A stretch of 37,693 nt of DNA from Chloroflexota bacterium (lineage in GTDB: Bacteria > Chloroflexota > Limnocylindria > Limnocylindrales > CSP1-4), in assembly GCA_021789355.1 (NCBI GenBank), contig JAJYJR010000003.1:1-37693 (forward strand). The letters run 5' to 3'. The first letter of the stretch is position 1. The number at the start of each line of letters is the position of its first letter. This document shows positions 35,186 through 37,693 of this stretch, piece after piece. The translations under genes were made by a program, and so were the position numbers. The notes under the pieces were generated by a model that was not told the DNA's origin, did no database searches, and saw only the letters and a program-made list of their open reading frames with translations.

Positions 35186-35284
35186 ACTCCGGCGAGGCGG
35201 GCACGAGGCTGAGGCGGTCAGCCGGACGCGGCCGCGACCCGTAGGAGGGCCGGCTCCTCGAGCAACGCGACGGGAGATAGAGCT

Positions 35285-36262
35285 GTGGCCTCGACAATTG
35301 TTCGCGTCTACCACGGCAGCCCGGAGGCGGCCGCGACACAGTTCGCGGCCGATGCTGAGGCGATGGCGCGCCAGGGTTACGTCGTGATGGCGCAGCACTA
35401 TGTTGCTGGTGGCCGAGGTATCGGAGCCGCCATCTGCCTCGCCCTCGGCGCTGTCCTTGCACTGTTCGGCCTTATGTTCATCACTTACCCGGCCGGTGCC
35501 GCTGTAATCCCCGGTTTGGCCCTACTTGTGGGCGGGCTGGCCTGGAAAGCGCCGGGGACGTTGTCGGTCACCTTCCAGCACGGCTTCATTTCGAACGAGC
35601 AAGACCGCGGGTCGGTGGTTGTCCCACCAGCGCCGATTGGGGCGATGGCCATCCGACACAGCGAGACTCGCGACAAGCACAACGCTCAAGAAGGGGCGAT
35701 GGGAGTTGCTGGGAGGGCAGGAAGCATGACTGAGTTCTGCCCCCAGTGCGGGACAAAGCGTGTCGGAGCGTTTCGATACTGCCGGAATTGTCAGTTCGAT
35801 TTCGATTCTGTCGCCTGGGAACCTCCACAGGGGCGACAGGGAAGCGCGCCCTCCCCGTCGATCCCCTCAGACAGCCCCCAGCCGGCATCGCCGCCGCCCG
35901 TCAAGTCGGCCTCATCGCCAGGTTCCTCTTGGTCCACCGCGCCAATTGGCCTACCAGCTCCTCCCAAGGCAGGGCAGCCCCGAAGGCTGGCCATCTGGTG
36001 GCGAACTCGGTCCCACAGAATGCAATGGGCCATCCCCATAGGTATCGTTCTCGTCGGGCTCGCCGTTACGGGAGGTGCCGCCTGGATGGTTGAGCAGCCT
36101 CCAAGGACGACGCCTGCAACCGGAGTTGCCCAGGGTCCATCGAGGTCCGCTGGGAACGCCACCGCCACGGGAGCCCCGGAAGGCCTGACGCTGGCTGCGT
36201 TTGCCGCCCGTGTCATCCCCGTCCAGGATCAACTGGATGCCGACATGAGCAAGATCAATTAG
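35285..36262 (+). CDS. Membrane and zinc-ribbon composite protein, 5' part of a TAG-split gene
   Basis: A 325-aa frame from the GTG at 35285 (GGGAG 8 nt upstream). Residues 1-98 form a small membrane protein with two hydrophobic helices (GAAICLALGAVLALFGLMFI, AAVIPGLALLVGGLAW) ending GTLSVTF. A 45-residue linker of non-protein-like text follows. A zinc ribbon (MTEFCPQCGTKRVGAFRYCR, NCQFDFD) starts at Met148, with GGGAGG and AGGA ahead of its ATG at 35726. A Pro/Ser linker and one more transmembrane helix (WAIPIGIVLVGLAVTGGAAW) follow. It may be two genes joined by stop loss. The frame ends at TAG 36260-36262, in the same frame as the next gene. Confidence 0.6.
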   Translation: MASTIVRVYHGSPEAAATQFAADAEAMARQGYVVMAQHYVAGGRGIGAAICLALGAVLALFGLMFITYPAGAAVIPGLALLVGGLAWKAPGTLSVTFQHGFISNEQDRGSVVVPPAPIGAMAIRHSETRDKHNAQEGAMGVAGRAGSMTEFCPQCGTKRVGAFRYCRNCQFDFDSVAWEPPQGRQGSAPSPSIPSDSPQPASPPPVKSASSPGSSWSTAPIGLPAPPKAGQPRRLAIWWRTRSHRMQWAIPIGIVLVGLAVTGGAAWMVEQPPRTTPATGVAQGPSRSAGNATATGAPEGLTLAAFAARVIPVQDQLDADMSKIN

Positions 36263-36265
36263 GAC

Positions 36266-37267
36266 ATGAACAACAGTGACTTGTCAGCGGCGGAGCAGGA
36301 CCTACAGGTCTTTGAGAGTGACATAGCCACCCTGCAGGCATGGGCGGCAGCGCACTCCCCGGAGCCGTGTTGGTCGGCGACGTGGCGGCTCTGGTCAGCC
36401 GCATTGGACGACTGGGCTGCGGGCTCGCAGCAAGCTTCCACAGCCGTAGAGGTGGCCCTGCGGGGTGGCTCACTCGACGCCCAGGGCGCTGTGGCAGTTC
36501 TCTCGCGCGGCACAAGTGAGATCAACGCGGCTTCCGCCTCGCTGGAAGCGAGCAAGTCCGCGTGCGAGGCGGCAGGCGAGTCCTTCACGGCACCATCCTC
36601 GTTCCCGGCATCACCGGTGTCCTCTTACTCGGCGCCTGAAACAGCCGTGATCCCGGTCGTGGCATGCGAGTCCAGTTATGGGTATCCGGCGGCAAGCACG
36701 ACGGCGCTACCGCCGTCGGCCACGATGTCCGCGCTGTCTGCCTCGGACGCCGCCTCGCTTGCCCTCTACGCAGCCACGAACGGGTCAGCCGAGCAACTCG
36801 CCCCTCGTGGATGGTCGTGTACGTTCTCCGCGGGTGCGGACGGGTCATGGGGGATGGCCATGATCGATCCGAACGACCCGAGCGGAGAGGTGCTGTACGA
36901 AGGCGCGTACAACGTACCTGGGACGGTTCTAGCCGCGCCGTTCTTCCCGGCACTGTGCCCCGCAGAGCAACAGACAATGCCCGGGCCCTGCCCCACTCCG
37001 GCACCGGGGGAAGTGATCGTTCCTGACTCATCCACGCTTGTTCATTTCAGTGCGCCGCCTGGAGTCCTTGTCAGTGGCATGGCCTATTGGGACTTGGGGA
37101 TCTCTTCGACGCGATACCAGACGGTTGGCGCGATGAGTCTGTTCGGCTTGCAGGGAAGCGAGCCAGAACCAGCCAAGGCTGTTGTGTGCCTTCTTCCTGC
37201 CAGCCGGGCAAGCCTGTGTCAGCGGCTTGTTGACGCCTCAGTTGCGTATTGGCAGGCGGAACGCTGA
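36266..37267 (+). CDS. Extracytoplasmic domain, 3' part of a TAG-split gene
   Basis: A 333-aa frame in the same register as the preceding gene, with only TAG GAC between them. It begins mid-helix (SDLSAAEQDLQVFESDIATL, QAWAAAHSPEPCWSATW) and has no signal peptide and no Shine-Dalgarno of its own. Its export would therefore depend on the transmembrane helix encoded before the TAG. The second half (GYPAASTTALPPSATMSALS, LAPRGWSCTFSAGADGSWGM, NVPGTVLAAPFFPALCPAEQ) resembles extracellular domains of hypothetical actinobacterial-type proteins, with several cysteines. Either the gene is broken by a nonsense change, or the TAG is read through. Confidence 0.6.
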   Translation: MNNSDLSAAEQDLQVFESDIATLQAWAAAHSPEPCWSATWRLWSAALDDWAAGSQQASTAVEVALRGGSLDAQGAVAVLSRGTSEINAASASLEASKSACEAAGESFTAPSSFPASPVSSYSAPETAVIPVVACESSYGYPAASTTALPPSATMSALSASDAASLALYAATNGSAEQLAPRGWSCTFSAGADGSWGMAMIDPNDPSGEVLYEGAYNVPGTVLAAPFFPALCPAEQQTMPGPCPTPAPGEVIVPDSSTLVHFSAPPGVLVSGMAYWDLGISSTRYQTVGAMSLFGLQGSEPEPAKAVVCLLPASRASLCQRLVDASVAYWQAER

Positions 37268-37350
37268 ACGACTGGAGGCAGGCTACGAACAGTGGTTGAG
37301 GACGCTAGCCAGCGCAATTGGCCGCACACGTCGCGCCCAGACGGCGCGAT

Positions 37351-37623
37351 CTAGGACGATTGCGACCTACACGCCTGTGCCCCCATGCCCAAGCTAAAGA
37401 GCCCCATGTCGCGGTAGAAGGCCTCTGCAATCGTGTCTCCCGCCACAGAGTGGATGGAGAGCACGTCGAGACCTGCAGCGATGGCGCCTGTAGCCAGGAA
37501 TGCAGACTGCCCCCACCAGTGCCGCCATTCTCCACCTACCGCGATGTGCATTGCGTCCTGGCGGGGACTTCCTCCAGCTGTTGACCAGCCTGACTGGTTC
37601 GCCGGTCGGTAGCCAATTGCCAT
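37351..37623 (-). CDS. GNAT-like fragment or small protein
   Basis: A 90-aa protein whose ATG starts one base after the stop of a minus-strand gene entering from the right edge, an operon-like junction. The segment IAVGGEWRHWWGQSAFLATG, AIAAGLDVLSIHSVAGDTIA, EAFYRDMGLFSLG resembles the C-terminal half of GNAT acetyltransferases, where A-x-x-F-Y-x-x-x-G-[FL] is typical. The acetyl-CoA loop is not clearly preserved, so it may be a degenerate copy. GNAT enzymes of this size are often toxins paired with a small upstream antitoxin. Confidence 0.35.
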   Translation of the reverse strand: MAIGYRPANQSGWSTAGGSPRQDAMHIAVGGEWRHWWGQSAFLATGAIAAGLDVLSIHSVAGDTIAEAFYRDMGLFSLGMGAQACRSQSS

Positions 37624-37624
37624 C

Positions 37625-37693
37625 TCAGCGCGTTGCGGTGCCTTCGCCAAGGATCTCCATCTGGTCGAGCTGCTGGTGGATCTCGGCATCGGG
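37625..37693 (-). CDS. C-terminal end of a gene entering from the right
   Basis: The last 22 codons of a minus-strand gene: PDAEIHQQLDQMEILGEGTA, then TR and stop TGA. Composition is protein-like and the next ATG follows one base later, which supports reality. Too little is visible to name it. Confidence 0.4.
   Translation of the reverse strand, partial: PDAEIHQQLDQMEILGEGTATR

Overview
The window is uniformly very GC-rich and carries soil-type accessory genes (two S53 acid proteases, a beta-strand-repeat surface protein, DUF6361 and DUF6036 families). This fits an uncultured Chloroflexota or high-GC actinobacterial-type genome. That placement is an inference from gene style, not from a marker gene.

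Layout. Positions 1-1616 look like chromosome: yggS (cut by the window start), yggT, yggU (DUF167) and a tRNA-Val(CAC). From 1573 onward the DNA looks like an integrated element. A large serine recombinase on the minus strand reads its last codons antisense through the 3' half of the tRNA and stops in the anticodon. No second copy of the tRNA 3' end was seen, so the far border is outside the window or was missed. An element core follows: HTH proteins, a DUF6036 nucleotidyltransferase-like gene with a frameshift, an AAA+/M41 protease, a DnaG-like primase lacking the zinc finger, a RepA/RecA-like ATPase and small zinc-ribbon proteins. Embedded in it (9.0-19.9 kb) is a surface and secretion block: a 694-aa beta-strand-repeat/FnIII protein, a PH-like protein, a NarL-type regulator with a 7TM histidine kinase, and two S53 proteases. 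A 333-bp direct repeat (9059-9391 and 15027-15359, one mismatch) brackets part of this block, and one copy carries an orphaned 3' end of the protease gene.

Positions 22.6-33.1 kb form a defence-type region: two coupled unknown genes, a hicAB toxin-antitoxin pair with a DUF6941 gene, then a tightly overlapping run on the plus strand: HD phosphohydrolase, DUF6361, a two-motif phospholipase-D-like protein, a helicase cut off just after its Walker A motif, an HsdR lacking its first ~100 residues, and a GIY-YIG nuclease with a RAMA-like C-terminal domain. The helicase and HsdR pieces meet at about 29446, which looks like a deletion that removed the rest of the helicase and probably hsdM/hsdS. The four-gene HD/DUF6361/PLD/helicase cassette is the best candidate here for a poorly described defence system, though this copy appears broken.

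From 33.2 kb to the end are hypothetical genes, several decayed: a frameshifted small gene at 34.8 kb, a secreted or membrane protein split by an in-frame TAG at 36260, and a possible GNAT-like gene at the right edge.
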